The translations under genes and the position numbers were made by a program. The notes under the pieces are model-generated. The model ran no database searches. It was given only the letters and a program-made list of their open reading frames with translations, and was not told the origin of the DNA. Below, one piece after another: positions 45,828-55,212 of a DNA stretch of 64,000 nt (position 1 is the first letter of the stretch; every line of letters begins with the position of its first letter). Source of the stretch: an uncultured Pelagibacteraceae bacterium (GTDB lineage: Bacteria > Pseudomonadota > Alphaproteobacteria > Pelagibacterales > Pelagibacteraceae); assembly GCA_902588895.1 (NCBI GenBank), contig CACIRC010000002.1, positions 62,001 to 126,000 of the forward strand. The letters run 5' to 3'.

Positions 45828-47090
45828 TTAAGCTCCACTAAATTCAGCTACATATTGCTCAAGCTCTTTAAAAGCATCAGTATTTTTTAATTTATTAACT
45901 TCTGCTTTAACACTTAAACTATTATCTATTTCAGCAATAAAGTTTTTATACGCAAGACTTACTGGGAACTCTATAACAACAAAAGTTCTATATTTACCAT
46001 CTGCTATTGCTGCCATCTTTGTTTTGAAAATTTTGTAACCTCTAATAGTTGCATCTTTTACAACTACATTAGAAATTCTTTGCATTTCAGTTTTTAAAGT
46101 TAGATCTGCATCAACACCTGCTTCTTTAATAACTAAATTTGTTTTGCTACTAATTCGGTTTTGCATTTGTGTAGATAATTTAATTAGAGCATTTTCAACA
46201 GCTCTTTGTTCTGAATTATCTAAATCTGCTGAAATAGCACTTCCTCTTGCGTACATAATTGTTTCAGAGCTTGCAGGCATTGAAACATACCAATCAGGAA
46301 TTTCAGCATTAATTTTTAATTCTTCTGCTTCTTTAAGTTTTTTTACTTCTTCAACTTGTTTTCTAAGGGCCGCTATATATTCATCTTCAGTGGTAAACTC
46401 ATATTCTGACATTGGAGTTTCACCCATAAATAAAATTTCTTTTTTTACTTTTTCAATAGCATCTAATCTTGTTTGTTTTCTTTCTTCTGCTTTTCTTTCC
46501 TCTTCTTCTTTTTTTTCTGCTTCAGCTTTTTCAGCTTTTCTTTTTTCTTTAATATCTTTTATTTGTTTTTTAAGAGCTTTTATATCTTCATCAGAGTCAA
46601 TATCGCTAGTATCAATTATTGGTTCTTCACCCAAAGCTGCAAGCTCATCTTTAAGCATTTCAACAGCAACTGCAATTTTTGCCTCTCTTTGTTTTTTCTC
46701 TTCTGCAGCTTTTTTCTTAGCTTTAACATCTTCAATTTGTTTTCTTAAAGCAATAATTTGTTCATCAGCTTCAATTTCTTTATTTTCTTTGCTTTCAACA
46801 GTTTCCCCTAAATCTTCTAATTCTTTATTAAGTTCAGCTTTTAATGCTTCGACTTTTTTTAATTTTTCTAATTGTAATTTTAATTCATCTATCCATTTTT
46901 GAAGAGAAGATAATAAATGCTTTCTTTTAACTGGTGTACCACCTAAATCAGTAATTTCTTTTTTTAACTCTTTTATTATTTCTTTTTTTGAAAGGTGATT
47001 GTCAGCATACGAGTAATTTAAACTTGAAGTACTTAATATAAATACTGAAAAAATTACTATAAGTAATTTTGATATTTTTTTTGATATCAT
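45828..47090 (-). CDS. Exported coiled-coil protein with LPP20-like domain
   Basis: This 420-residue protein has a signal peptide (cut near SYADN). It then has four related helical repeats of about 50-60 residues, each with an LGxTP-like turn and a helix such as IAALRKQVEEVK (about residues 38-250). The C-terminal domain (about 258-400, IPDWYVSMPASSETIMYARG) resembles LPP20 lipoproteins. It is the last gene of operon B and overlaps the DUF4384-like gene by four bases. It could be a periplasmic scaffold, but this is inference. Confidence 0.65.
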   Translation of the reverse strand: MISKKISKLLIVIFSVFILSTSSLNYSYADNHLSKKEIIKELKKEITDLGGTPVKRKHLLSSLQKWIDELKLQLEKLKKVEALKAELNKELEDLGETVESKENKEIEADEQIIALRKQIEDVKAKKKAAEEKKQREAKIAVAVEMLKDELAALGEEPIIDTSDIDSDEDIKALKKQIKDIKEKRKAEKAEAEKKEEEERKAEERKQTRLDAIEKVKKEILFMGETPMSEYEFTTEDEYIAALRKQVEEVKKLKEAEELKINAEIPDWYVSMPASSETIMYARGSAISADLDNSEQRAVENALIKLSTQMQNRISSKTNLVIKEAGVDADLTLKTEMQRISNVVVKDATIRGYKIFKTKMAAIADGKYRTFVVIEFPVSLAYKNFIAEIDNSLSVKAEVNKLKNTDAFKELEQYVAEFSGA

Positions 47091-47875
47091 TTAATTAACA
47101 TATAACCAGAATAATGATTTTCCATCAAGATGTTTGTTTTTGTAAATTCTCTTTTTAAACTCTCAATTTGTGAATAACTTTTCAGCCAATTAATATCTTT
47201 TTCTGAAGCTACAAATATTAAATATTCATCTACTTTATTTTCCTTTATTTCTTCAGGAAAATAGGTCTCGTATTTTAATACCAACTGTCCTTCAATTAAA
47301 TTATTTATATTTTTGTTATATTCTTTATTTGGAAATATTTTGGTAATTATATTAAATTTCTTACCTCCATATGGAAGCCATTGAAAAATAGTCATATACA
47401 TTTTTTTTGATGTATTTATTTCAATTTCCATGTTTTCACCTGATCGAAATATCTCTTGATTAAGTTTTACATCAAATTGAAACGTAGGATCCAAGTTTTT
47501 TTTTACTGGTTCAACATTTGCCCTGATAGTTACTTCACAGAAAAATATTCCATCACTACCAAGCTCTTCTCCATAATTTGGTTTACCTAATCTTTTTGAA
47601 AAAGTGATTACTCCATTAAGTTCGAATAACGATAATTGATTTCTTTCACACTCAAATTCACCATCAACCTCAGAACAATTGGACACAACATCAGATGATA
47701 TAGTTTGGCCAATTGATTTTATTATTGCATTTTTTTTAGCTTTTTGTTCAGCAATTTTACAAGATTGATTTGGTGAAATATTACCTACATGTCTGTGTTT
47801 ACCTTTTTCGGTAACTATTTCTGCTTTTAAAGGAGTTATTATCAATAAAAAAATTAAAATTAATTTCTTAATCAT
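47087..47875 (-). CDS. Exported protein with LPP20-like N-terminus and DUF4384-like C-terminus
   Basis: This 262-residue protein has a signal peptide of about 18 residues (LKAE). The first half has an LPP20/CsgG-partner-like pattern (CKIAEQKAKKNAIIKSIGQTIS). The second half resembles DUF4384 (FRSGENMEIEINTSKKMYMTIFQW region), a domain often fused or adjacent to bacterial caspases. It starts at the stop codon of the protease gene, so operon B is co-transcribed. The link to caspases is known from family context and makes it a likely partner here. Confidence 0.65.
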   Translation of the reverse strand: MIKKLILIFLLIITPLKAEIVTEKGKHRHVGNISPNQSCKIAEQKAKKNAIIKSIGQTISSDVVSNCSEVDGEFECERNQLSLFELNGVITFSKRLGKPNYGEELGSDGIFFCEVTIRANVEPVKKNLDPTFQFDVKLNQEIFRSGENMEIEINTSKKMYMTIFQWLPYGGKKFNIITKIFPNKEYNKNINNLIEGQLVLKYETYFPEEIKENKVDEYLIFVASEKDINWLKSYSQIESLKREFTKTNILMENHYSGYMLIK

Positions 47876-49380
47876 TAATTTTCATCAAGTAATACAACTA
47901 CCAAGGCTATACTTGGAAGCATTTTTTCATATAATTTTGCTTTATTAAATTTTGCTGACTTAACAGGAACACTTTCTTTATGTTCAAAAACTTTTTTAAT
48001 CATATTGCTTTTAATTGCATATCCCATGTCTGTTGGAATTTGACCCATTTCATCTAACCATTTTTTTTTATCTAAAGCCGCAAAACTTACACCTACTAAT
48101 TTTCCATTTAGATTAAATAATGGACCTCCACTGTTTCCAGAATTAATTGCTGCTGTTGTTAAAAAAATTCCCATTTCGTCATCAAATACTTTACTTATAA
48201 TTCCTTGAGTAATTGTTGGTTGTTCAAATGTAATTCCTATACCAGGATAGCCTATGCTTATAACATCATCACCAGCCTTAGGTATTTCAAAACTTTTAGA
48301 ATCTATAGAGAAATTTTTAGGGTAGGGTGAAGCAAGTTCTAATATGGCTAAGTCATAATCTTTTGAAAAAGCCGCAACACTAGCATTAGTAACTTTACCA
48401 GTTCCATTTCTTACAGCTATTTTTTTAGCACCCTCGATTACATGATGATTAGTAATTACATATTTTCCATCACCAACAATAAAACCACTACCATGTCCAT
48501 TTGGCGCAAAAGCAAACTCCTCATAGATTGGTGTTACTTTATTTTCGTCATAATTTGAAATTTCTTCCTCTTCATATTCTTTTTGTTTCTCTTTTTCTTT
48601 TTTTTTAATTTTTATAGGTTTGTCAAAATAATTTGGATTTACTGACAATATCCATGCTTTAGCTTGCTTTTGTTTTTTTTTATTACGATTAAACTCATGA
48701 TATTTATAAACAATTATTTTATACTCTATTGCTTTATCTTTATTTCCATTAAATAAATGAAGACTAGCTAATTGGTTTAATACTTTAATATTTTTTGGAT
48801 CTCTTTTTATAAATTCTTCTAATATTTGTATTGCTTGGGTTACATCATCAAAAGCGTTGTAATAGTCAGAAATAGCTAATGCAACTTCAGCATCTTTTCT
48901 GTTATCGTATAATTCATTTAAAATTTTAATGCCTTCTTCTCCATCACCAATTCTAGTTTTAGCAATTGCTAATATAATTTTTGGTCTAATTTTATTTGAA
49001 TTTATTTTAATTGATTGTTCGGCAAATTTGATTGCTTCATTAATTTTTCCTTGAGCTAATCTAACCTCTGCTAATCCAATAAATGTTAAAGCTTCAATAT
49101 TTTCATCTGATGTAAAAAAGTTTTTTTGGTAAAATTCTTCAGCTTTTTCGATTTGATTAATTTTTAAATAAATATCACCAAATAAAAGATCAATATTTTC
49201 TTGTTGTATCTCACTACTAATATTTATTTTTTTTAATTTTTTAATTGCTTCTTGTAAATTATCTCTATTTATCTCGCTTCTAATTTCACGTAAATTTTCA
49301 TTAAATGATAATGCAAATGCAGATTGTATATAAGAGACTAAAATTAATATAAATATAACTATTTTTTTTTTAATTTTCAT
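47875..49380 (-). CDS. Exported TPR plus trypsin-like serine protease
   Basis: From the chosen ATG the protein has 501 residues. The track start is ten codons earlier, but the shorter form begins with a normal signal peptide (cut near SAFA). TPR-like helices fill about residues 30-235. A basic linker leads to an HtrA/trypsin-like domain (about 290-490) with His in ITNHHVIEG, Asp in DYDLAILEL and Ser in NSGNSGGPLFN. No PDZ domain is seen. It is first in operon B and divergent from the SHOCT gene. It could activate the caspases or be cleaved by them. Confidence 0.8.
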   Translation of the reverse strand: MKIKKKIVIFILILVSYIQSAFALSFNENLREIRSEINRDNLQEAIKKLKKINISSEIQQENIDLLFGDIYLKINQIEKAEEFYQKNFFTSDENIEALTFIGLAEVRLAQGKINEAIKFAEQSIKINSNKIRPKIILAIAKTRIGDGEEGIKILNELYDNRKDAEVALAISDYYNAFDDVTQAIQILEEFIKRDPKNIKVLNQLASLHLFNGNKDKAIEYKIIVYKYHEFNRNKKKQKQAKAWILSVNPNYFDKPIKIKKKEKEKQKEYEEEEISNYDENKVTPIYEEFAFAPNGHGSGFIVGDGKYVITNHHVIEGAKKIAVRNGTGKVTNASVAAFSKDYDLAILELASPYPKNFSIDSKSFEIPKAGDDVISIGYPGIGITFEQPTITQGIISKVFDDEMGIFLTTAAINSGNSGGPLFNLNGKLVGVSFAALDKKKWLDEMGQIPTDMGYAIKSNMIKKVFEHKESVPVKSAKFNKAKLYEKMLPSIALVVVLLDEN

Positions 49381-49504
49381 AAGACTTGATAATATTAATA
49401 AAACTCTCAATTTAAGTCTAAATAAAAATGAATAAATTATAATTTAATTATTAATTTTTGTTATTAAATAAAGGTTTTTTTTGATATGTTTTTATTATTT
49501 TAAT

Positions 49505-50857
49505 ATGTTTGCACAAATTAAAATTCTTATATTTTTATTAATTATATCGTTATTTTTTACATCATTTTACGCCAATTCTGACGAGATAAAAAAAATCAAT
49601 GAAGATTTAAAAAATATTAAAAATCTTTATCAGCAAGGTGTATTAGATGATGATGCTTATAACTCAGCTAAAAATAGATTAGAACTTAAAAAACAAAAAT
49701 TAATTGATAACAAAAAAAAAGTAAAAAAATCAAACACAGATAGCGAGACTTTAGATAAACAAATTGAGGTACTAGAAAAACTTTATAAAGACGGAACACT
49801 TTCGGAAGAAGAATTCTTAAAAACAAAAAAGTTTTTAACAGACAAAGAGGAGTCAGGTCAAAATATTGATTTTAAGGATATTAAAACAAAACCTTATGCT
49901 CAATATACTTTAAATATAAAAAAAACAGTTGGTAATAAAAATTGGGAAAAAGCTGAAATAATTTTTAAAAATTATAGAATTTATACCCATAGACCAGGAG
50001 GAATTAAAGTTGTAAGAATTTCAGATCAAAAACCACTTGTTAGAATTACAGATAATTACAAAATTAAATATTTTGACAATAGCAAAGATGTTATTCGCAT
50101 AGAGAAAACACAATATAGACCTGCAAATTTGAGTGAGGCTATTGGAGGTCTTGATAAGGAAATTGAAAGCAAAGTAAAAGAAATCTCAGAGATACTTAAA
50201 AATCCTTTCAAAAAAAGAAATAAAACTTTATTTGATCCTGAAACTCATAAATTAGAATTATTTATTGAGGATCAAAGAATACTTCATTATGTAGGAAGAT
50301 ATGTAAGACAACACAAGGCTTTCTTTTACCAAGTTTTAACAGATAAGGCAGAACCATTTCACTATTATATAAGAATCGATGGTAAAGCTGCAATTGCCCT
50401 TAATATGAAATTTTTTAATGCAAAAATTGATAAAGCAGTAAGGAAAGTTAAAAAAGAATTAGCAATAGAATACAACATCAGTGAAGAAGAAATACAAAAA
50501 ATCATAGATGAAAAAGTTGGTGAGGAAACTAATAGAGCTATAGAGGAACAAATGCAAAGTGCAATTAATGATAGTGTTAAAGAAGCTATAAAGCAAACTA
50601 TTGGACAAGAACTTTCTAATATGCTTGTATCTGCAGTAGAACAGGCTACAGGTGAGGCAATAGACTCTGCTATTGAACAAGAGTTAGCTGATGCTATAGA
50701 TCAAGAAATTGCAAGAGCTGTTGCAATGGGTATTGATGAAGCTGCTGTTACAGCTGGCTGGGAAGCATATTTTGAAGTGCTAGCACAGGGAGGTACTTAT
50801 GAAGAAGCTAATGCCGCTGCTTACGAAGCATGTGGTTCAGCTTGTGATAATTATTAA
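49505..50857 (+). CDS. Exported SHOCT-repeat protein with amphipathic C-terminus
   Basis: The ATG at 49505 gives a 450-residue protein with a signal peptide (FYANS cut). The track start at 49481 is a TTG that only lengthens the signal region, although AAGG lies before it. Two SHOCT-like modules follow (LYQQGVLDDDAYNSAKNRL and LYKDGTLSEEEFLKTKKFL). A middle domain is unrecognised. The C-terminal 110 residues are alanine/glutamate-rich helices with repeats such as AIEQELADAIDQEI. It is first in operon C, six bases before caspase 3. Confidence 0.65.
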   Translation: MFAQIKILIFLLIISLFFTSFYANSDEIKKINEDLKNIKNLYQQGVLDDDAYNSAKNRLELKKQKLIDNKKKVKKSNTDSETLDKQIEVLEKLYKDGTLSEEEFLKTKKFLTDKEESGQNIDFKDIKTKPYAQYTLNIKKTVGNKNWEKAEIIFKNYRIYTHRPGGIKVVRISDQKPLVRITDNYKIKYFDNSKDVIRIEKTQYRPANLSEAIGGLDKEIESKVKEISEILKNPFKKRNKTLFDPETHKLELFIEDQRILHYVGRYVRQHKAFFYQVLTDKAEPFHYYIRIDGKAAIALNMKFFNAKIDKAVRKVKKELAIEYNISEEEIQKIIDEKVGEETNRAIEEQMQSAINDSVKEAIKQTIGQELSNMLVSAVEQATGEAIDSAIEQELADAIDQEIARAVAMGIDEAAVTAGWEAYFEVLAQGGTYEEANAAAYEACGSACDNY

Positions 50858-50863
50858 ATTAAA

Positions 50864-52543
50864 ATGAAAAAAAATTTATTATATTTATTTGTATTTATTT
50901 TCCTAAAACTAAATTTTGTAGCGTATGCTTCATATCAGACTGAAAAAACTTTAATTAATAACAATGTTATAGAAAAAAATTTAAATTGTAATGATCTAGT
51001 TAGATTGTTAGGAGGATTAAATAAAATTGAACTCTTGTGGTTAGGAAATTTAAAACAAGAAAAGTTTCAATATGCTTTAATAAATTCTTCAGAAAAATCT
51101 AATCAAAAAATATTTTATCTTTGTGAAAATTCTAAAGATAAAAAAATAACATCAAAAGACACGATGCAGGTTCTAAGCGAAAGGAATATATTAAAGATTT
51201 ATTATAATTCTTATGACTTATTCACTGATATTTTTTCCATTACATCCAAAGAAAGCAGAAATTATATTATGTCAACATTGAATTTAAGATATTTTAATAT
51301 TTCAAAAAATGACTTGAATAGGGCGTATATTGAGGGTCTGATGAAATTAAATGAAAAATTAAACCCAACAAAAGAAAAAAAATTAGCTGAAAACAAAAAA
51401 TTAAAAAAAATTGATAATAAAACAAAAGAAAAAGTTGAAAATAAAGAAAAATTTGTTCCAGAAAAAACTACTGATAAAGATCCACCAAAAATAATAATAG
51501 CTCAAAATTTAACTTCTAATAGCTATAGCTATAAATTAACTGGTGTAGTTAAAGACGATACTTCGAAAAACCTATATGTAGAAATTGATGGTATGATCCA
51601 GCAAGCTAAAAATGGCAGATTTAGCTTTGATAGGTTTAGTGTAATAGATGAAAAAGTATCTATAATAGCTATTGATGAATGGGGCAACAAATCAAAGCCT
51701 AAGATAGTAAATGTTAAAATTGATATTAAAGAAAAAAAAATAGTAAAAGAATTTGAAAAATTAAATCCATTAAAAATAAACACAAATAATTTAAATTCTA
51801 ATAAGGTAGCTTTGATAATAGGTATTGAAAATTACTCTTCAAACCCAAAAGCAACTTATGCTAATTTTGATGCAAAATATTTTTATCAATATGCCGTAAA
51901 TATATTTGGTGTTAAAAATGAAAATATAAAGTTATTAGTTGATGAAGATGCTAATTTAGTCTCTTCGTTAGGTGCTTTAAATAAGTGGTTACCTAGTAAA
52001 ATAAAAGAAAATCATACTGAATTAATAATTTATTTTGCTGGACATGGTTTATCAGATCCTAGCGGTAAAGAGTTGTATTTAATTCCGCAAGATGGAGATA
52101 GTGATCTTTTAGAACGAACGGCAATTTCTCGTAATGAAATTTTTGATATCGTAAAAAAATTAAAACCAAAAAAAGTTATTGTTTTTTTTGATACATGTTA
52201 CAGTGGTATTTCAAGAGATGAAGAAACATTGATGGCTGATGCTCGTCCATTAAGAATTATTGCAAATGAGCAGGATGTACCTAAAAATTTTACAATATTT
52301 TCAGCCTCACAACTTGATCAAATTTCATCTGGATTAAAAGAGGTTAAACATGGAATATTTTCGTATTATTTAATGAAAGGTTTGGAAGGTAATGCTGATA
52401 TTAATAAAGATAAAAAAATTACCAATGGTGAGTTGTTGGCTTATATGGACGAAAATGTTTCTCAAAAGGCCTCAGAACTTGGTAGAGAACAAAATCCATC
52501 TTTAGCCGGTAATCCTGATAAGGTTTTAATTAGTTATAGATGA
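50864..52543 (+). CDS. Exported Ig-caspase protein (caspase 3 of island)
   Basis: This 559-residue protein has a signal peptide (cut near AYASY), a short N-terminal domain and a lysine-rich linker. An Ig-like domain (about 205-290) is followed by the C14 caspase domain with His394 in YFAGHGLS and Cys445 in DTCYSG. The EF-hand-like DINKDKKITNGE begins at residue 512. It overlaps caspase 4 by four bases (ATGA). A 102-base stretch near its 3' end is almost identical to the same stretch of caspase 4. It has neither MORN nor PDZ modules. Confidence 0.85.
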   Translation: MKKNLLYLFVFIFLKLNFVAYASYQTEKTLINNNVIEKNLNCNDLVRLLGGLNKIELLWLGNLKQEKFQYALINSSEKSNQKIFYLCENSKDKKITSKDTMQVLSERNILKIYYNSYDLFTDIFSITSKESRNYIMSTLNLRYFNISKNDLNRAYIEGLMKLNEKLNPTKEKKLAENKKLKKIDNKTKEKVENKEKFVPEKTTDKDPPKIIIAQNLTSNSYSYKLTGVVKDDTSKNLYVEIDGMIQQAKNGRFSFDRFSVIDEKVSIIAIDEWGNKSKPKIVNVKIDIKEKKIVKEFEKLNPLKINTNNLNSNKVALIIGIENYSSNPKATYANFDAKYFYQYAVNIFGVKNENIKLLVDEDANLVSSLGALNKWLPSKIKENHTELIIYFAGHGLSDPSGKELYLIPQDGDSDLLERTAISRNEIFDIVKKLKPKKVIVFFDTCYSGISRDEETLMADARPLRIIANEQDVPKNFTIFSASQLDQISSGLKEVKHGIFSYYLMKGLEGNADINKDKKITNGELLAYMDENVSQKASELGREQNPSLAGNPDKVLISYR

Positions 52544-55065
52544 ATAAATTTAAATTAATAAAAATAATAATTATTTTTATATTCTTTTTATTTTACTCAA
52601 AATTACTCTTTGCTGAGAATCTTTATATAAATTCGTCAGAGCTTTCGCATTTAGAAAAAATTAAAAATATTAAAAATAAAAAAAAACAAAAACCAAGAAA
52701 AGATGGTGTTACATACGTTGGACAAAAAAAATTAATATTACAAAATGGTTATGGAATAATGAGATTTGTAGATGGAGGAATTTTTGCAGGATATTTTCAT
52801 AATGGTAATCTGAGAGATGGAGCGTGGATAATTAATGGAGACGTAAGTTATGAAACATACGAATATATAGAAAAAAATAAACCAAAAAAAGATTCGAATG
52901 GTCTACCAATAATAAATAAAACTACATTCAGACCAGCTAAAGAGTTTGAAATTGATTACATTAAAGAAAATGTTTTTTTAAAAAATAAAATTAAATATGA
53001 AGAATATTTAAAGATAACAGGTAAAGACAAACTTATAGCAAAGAAAAAAGTAGAGAAATCCGAGAAGACTGTAAAAAAATCTAATGAAGACGATCAGTAT
53101 TACAAATACTCAAAAACTGGTTTTAATATTTTTAGTGGAAATCTAGATGATGGTACAAATCAACCTTATTTAGTTAGAGCCTACTACGAAGATGATTGTA
53201 TTAAGCATGGTACAGTTGTTTATATGAATAATGATCAAAAACCAAAACAAGAAATAATTGGTATTTTTGCAAATTGTCAAGTTTCAGACTCAGATTCAAA
53301 AATCTCAAATGTGTTTTTTGATGAAAATGGTAAAATATTAGAAATTACACTTCATAAAAAAGATGTGTCTCATATTTATGGTGTAAGAAGGTTAATTGGT
53401 GTTGAAGTAGAAAATACACCTAATAAAACAGGTGTTAGAATTCGTGGTTTTCAAAAAAATTTACCTGCTATTGACAGTAGTTTAGAAGAAAATGATCTTC
53501 TACTCAGAGTAAATGGAATTGACATAAAAAATACACGTCAATTTATACAGTTAATAAAAGAATCTGAAATTAACAAAAAAATAAGTTTTGATTATATAGC
53601 TAGCAAAAATATTAATGATAATCTTAGTTTTGATAAAACAAAAATTAAAACGTTAAGTCTTACGCCAAAACAAATTAAATCGAAAATTGAGTTAAGATTA
53701 ACATATATTCCCAAAGATGATGTTTATCATGAATATATTTTTGACCATACAAGTCAAAAATCTTCAAATATTTTAGATTTAATTGAATTAAAAAAAGACT
53801 CTAATGAATGGATAAGCAGACAATCTACTTTAAAGAAAGAATTTAATGAATTATATGATTATTTTAGATCTATTAGAAAAGTAAGAAATAATAAAATACC
53901 ACTCTTTGATTATAGTCAGCTTTATATAGTTAGTAATAAAAAGACAAATAATAATATTGCAAAAGAAACTCAAGAAGAATTTAAACCAGATGGTCTTGAT
54001 GATAAAGATCCACCAATTATTAAAGTTGCAAATACTTTTACCTTTGAAAACAGTAGTTATTCAATAAAAGGCGAGGTTAAAGATAATAAATCAGATTTAA
54101 TTTATATAGAAGTGGATGGAATTCTATCAGAGGCAATAAATGGTACATTTGAAATAGATAGATTTAGTCCTGTTGATGAGGAAATTAAAATTGTAGCCAT
54201 TGATAAATGGGGCAATAGGTCTGAACCAACCATCATCAATGTTAAAATTAAAAAGAAAAAAAAATTAGCTAAAAAACTAGATAAACTTAATCCATTAGTT
54301 AATAAAATTAACGAAATCGAAGGCAGAGTTGCTTTGATAATAGGTATAGAAAATTATCAAAAAAACCCAAAGGCAAGTTATGCTAATTTAGATGCTGAAT
54401 TTTTCTATGAATATTCAAAAAATGTTTTTGGTGTTAAAGATGAAAATATAAAATTACTTGTAAATGATCAAGCAAGTTTAATTGAAACTCTAGGTGCATT
54501 AAATAAATGGTTACCTGGTAAAATAAAAAAAAATAAAACAGAATTAATAGTTTATTTTGCTGGACATGGGTTGGCTTCTTCAGATGGTGAAGAACTATAT
54601 ATTCTACCACAAGATGGTGATAGTGATTTATTAGCAAGAACTGGAATATCAAGAACTGAGCTTCATGAAACTATAATTAAATACTCACCAAAAAATGTAA
54701 CAATATTTTTGGACACTTGTTACAGTGGAGTTTCTAGAGACGAACAAACTTTACTTGCATCTGCTAGACCAGTAAGAATAATTGCTAATAATAAAAGTAC
54801 ACCTAAAAATTTTACAATATTTTCAGCCTCACAACTTGATCAAATTTCATCTGGATTAAAAGAGGCCAAACATGGAATATTTTCGTATTATTTAATGAAA
54901 GGGTTGGAAGGTAAAGCAGATCTAAATAATGATAATAAAATTACAAATGGAGAACTCCTTGCTTATATGGATGAAAATGTATCACAAAAAGCAGCAGAGC
55001 TTGGTAGACAGCAAAATCCTTCTCTAGCTGGTGATCCTGATAAAGTTTTAATTAATTATAGATAA
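52540..55065 (+). CDS. Exported MORN/PDZ/Ig-caspase protein (caspase 4 of island)
   Basis: This 841-residue protein has a signal peptide (cut near LLFAEN) and degenerate MORN-like repeats (about 55-105, with GYGIMRFVDGGIFAGYF). A PDZ-like domain lies at about 285-355 (GVRIRGFQKNLPAI, LEENDLLLRVNGIDIKN). An Ig-like domain (about 485-575) precedes the caspase domain with His676 in YFAGHGLA and Cys727 in DTCYSG. The EF-hand-like DLNNDNKITNGE begins at residue 794. It is last in operon C. The PDZ and MORN modules suggest recruitment of partners or membranes. Confidence 0.83.
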   Translation: MNKFKLIKIIIIFIFFLFYSKLLFAENLYINSSELSHLEKIKNIKNKKKQKPRKDGVTYVGQKKLILQNGYGIMRFVDGGIFAGYFHNGNLRDGAWIINGDVSYETYEYIEKNKPKKDSNGLPIINKTTFRPAKEFEIDYIKENVFLKNKIKYEEYLKITGKDKLIAKKKVEKSEKTVKKSNEDDQYYKYSKTGFNIFSGNLDDGTNQPYLVRAYYEDDCIKHGTVVYMNNDQKPKQEIIGIFANCQVSDSDSKISNVFFDENGKILEITLHKKDVSHIYGVRRLIGVEVENTPNKTGVRIRGFQKNLPAIDSSLEENDLLLRVNGIDIKNTRQFIQLIKESEINKKISFDYIASKNINDNLSFDKTKIKTLSLTPKQIKSKIELRLTYIPKDDVYHEYIFDHTSQKSSNILDLIELKKDSNEWISRQSTLKKEFNELYDYFRSIRKVRNNKIPLFDYSQLYIVSNKKTNNNIAKETQEEFKPDGLDDKDPPIIKVANTFTFENSSYSIKGEVKDNKSDLIYIEVDGILSEAINGTFEIDRFSPVDEEIKIVAIDKWGNRSEPTIINVKIKKKKKLAKKLDKLNPLVNKINEIEGRVALIIGIENYQKNPKASYANLDAEFFYEYSKNVFGVKDENIKLLVNDQASLIETLGALNKWLPGKIKKNKTELIVYFAGHGLASSDGEELYILPQDGDSDLLARTGISRTELHETIIKYSPKNVTIFLDTCYSGVSRDEQTLLASARPVRIIANNKSTPKNFTIFSASQLDQISSGLKEAKHGIFSYYLMKGLEGKADLNNDNKITNGELLAYMDENVSQKAAELGRQQNPSLAGDPDKVLINYR

Positions 55066-55076
55066 ATATAATTCTT

Positions 55077-55098
55077 GGTACAAGTTTGGTACGAGTTT
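55077..55098 (+). repeat. Arm-type repeat pair, right end of element 2
   Basis: GGTACAAGTTT and GGTACGAGTTT stand in tandem (11-base period), ending 114 bases before att copy 3. The 272-base gap from caspase 4 to rarD otherwise holds the att copy, an orphan promoter and no gene. Confidence 0.65.
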
Positions 55099-55212
55099 TG
55101 TAGCTTAGGCTAGTCAAGAATGATGTGTTTTTCATAAAAGATAAATTTCAAAAATGAGAATTGTCTTGATTAGTATGTGAATCGTCTTTAAGTGAATAGG
55201 GTAAGCTTTGTA

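Noticed and set aside
46144-46902. 252-residue plus-strand ORF opposite the coiled-coil gene
   Set aside because: It is a serine/phenylalanine-rich mirror of the lysine/glutamate-rich coiled coil. The minus-strand gene has a signal peptide and operon context.
40686-55065. CRISPR-associated caspase (Craspase-like) system
   Set aside because: No Cas7-11, CHAT/TPR-CHAT pairing or CRISPR array is present. The caspases carry signal peptides and Ig-like domains instead.
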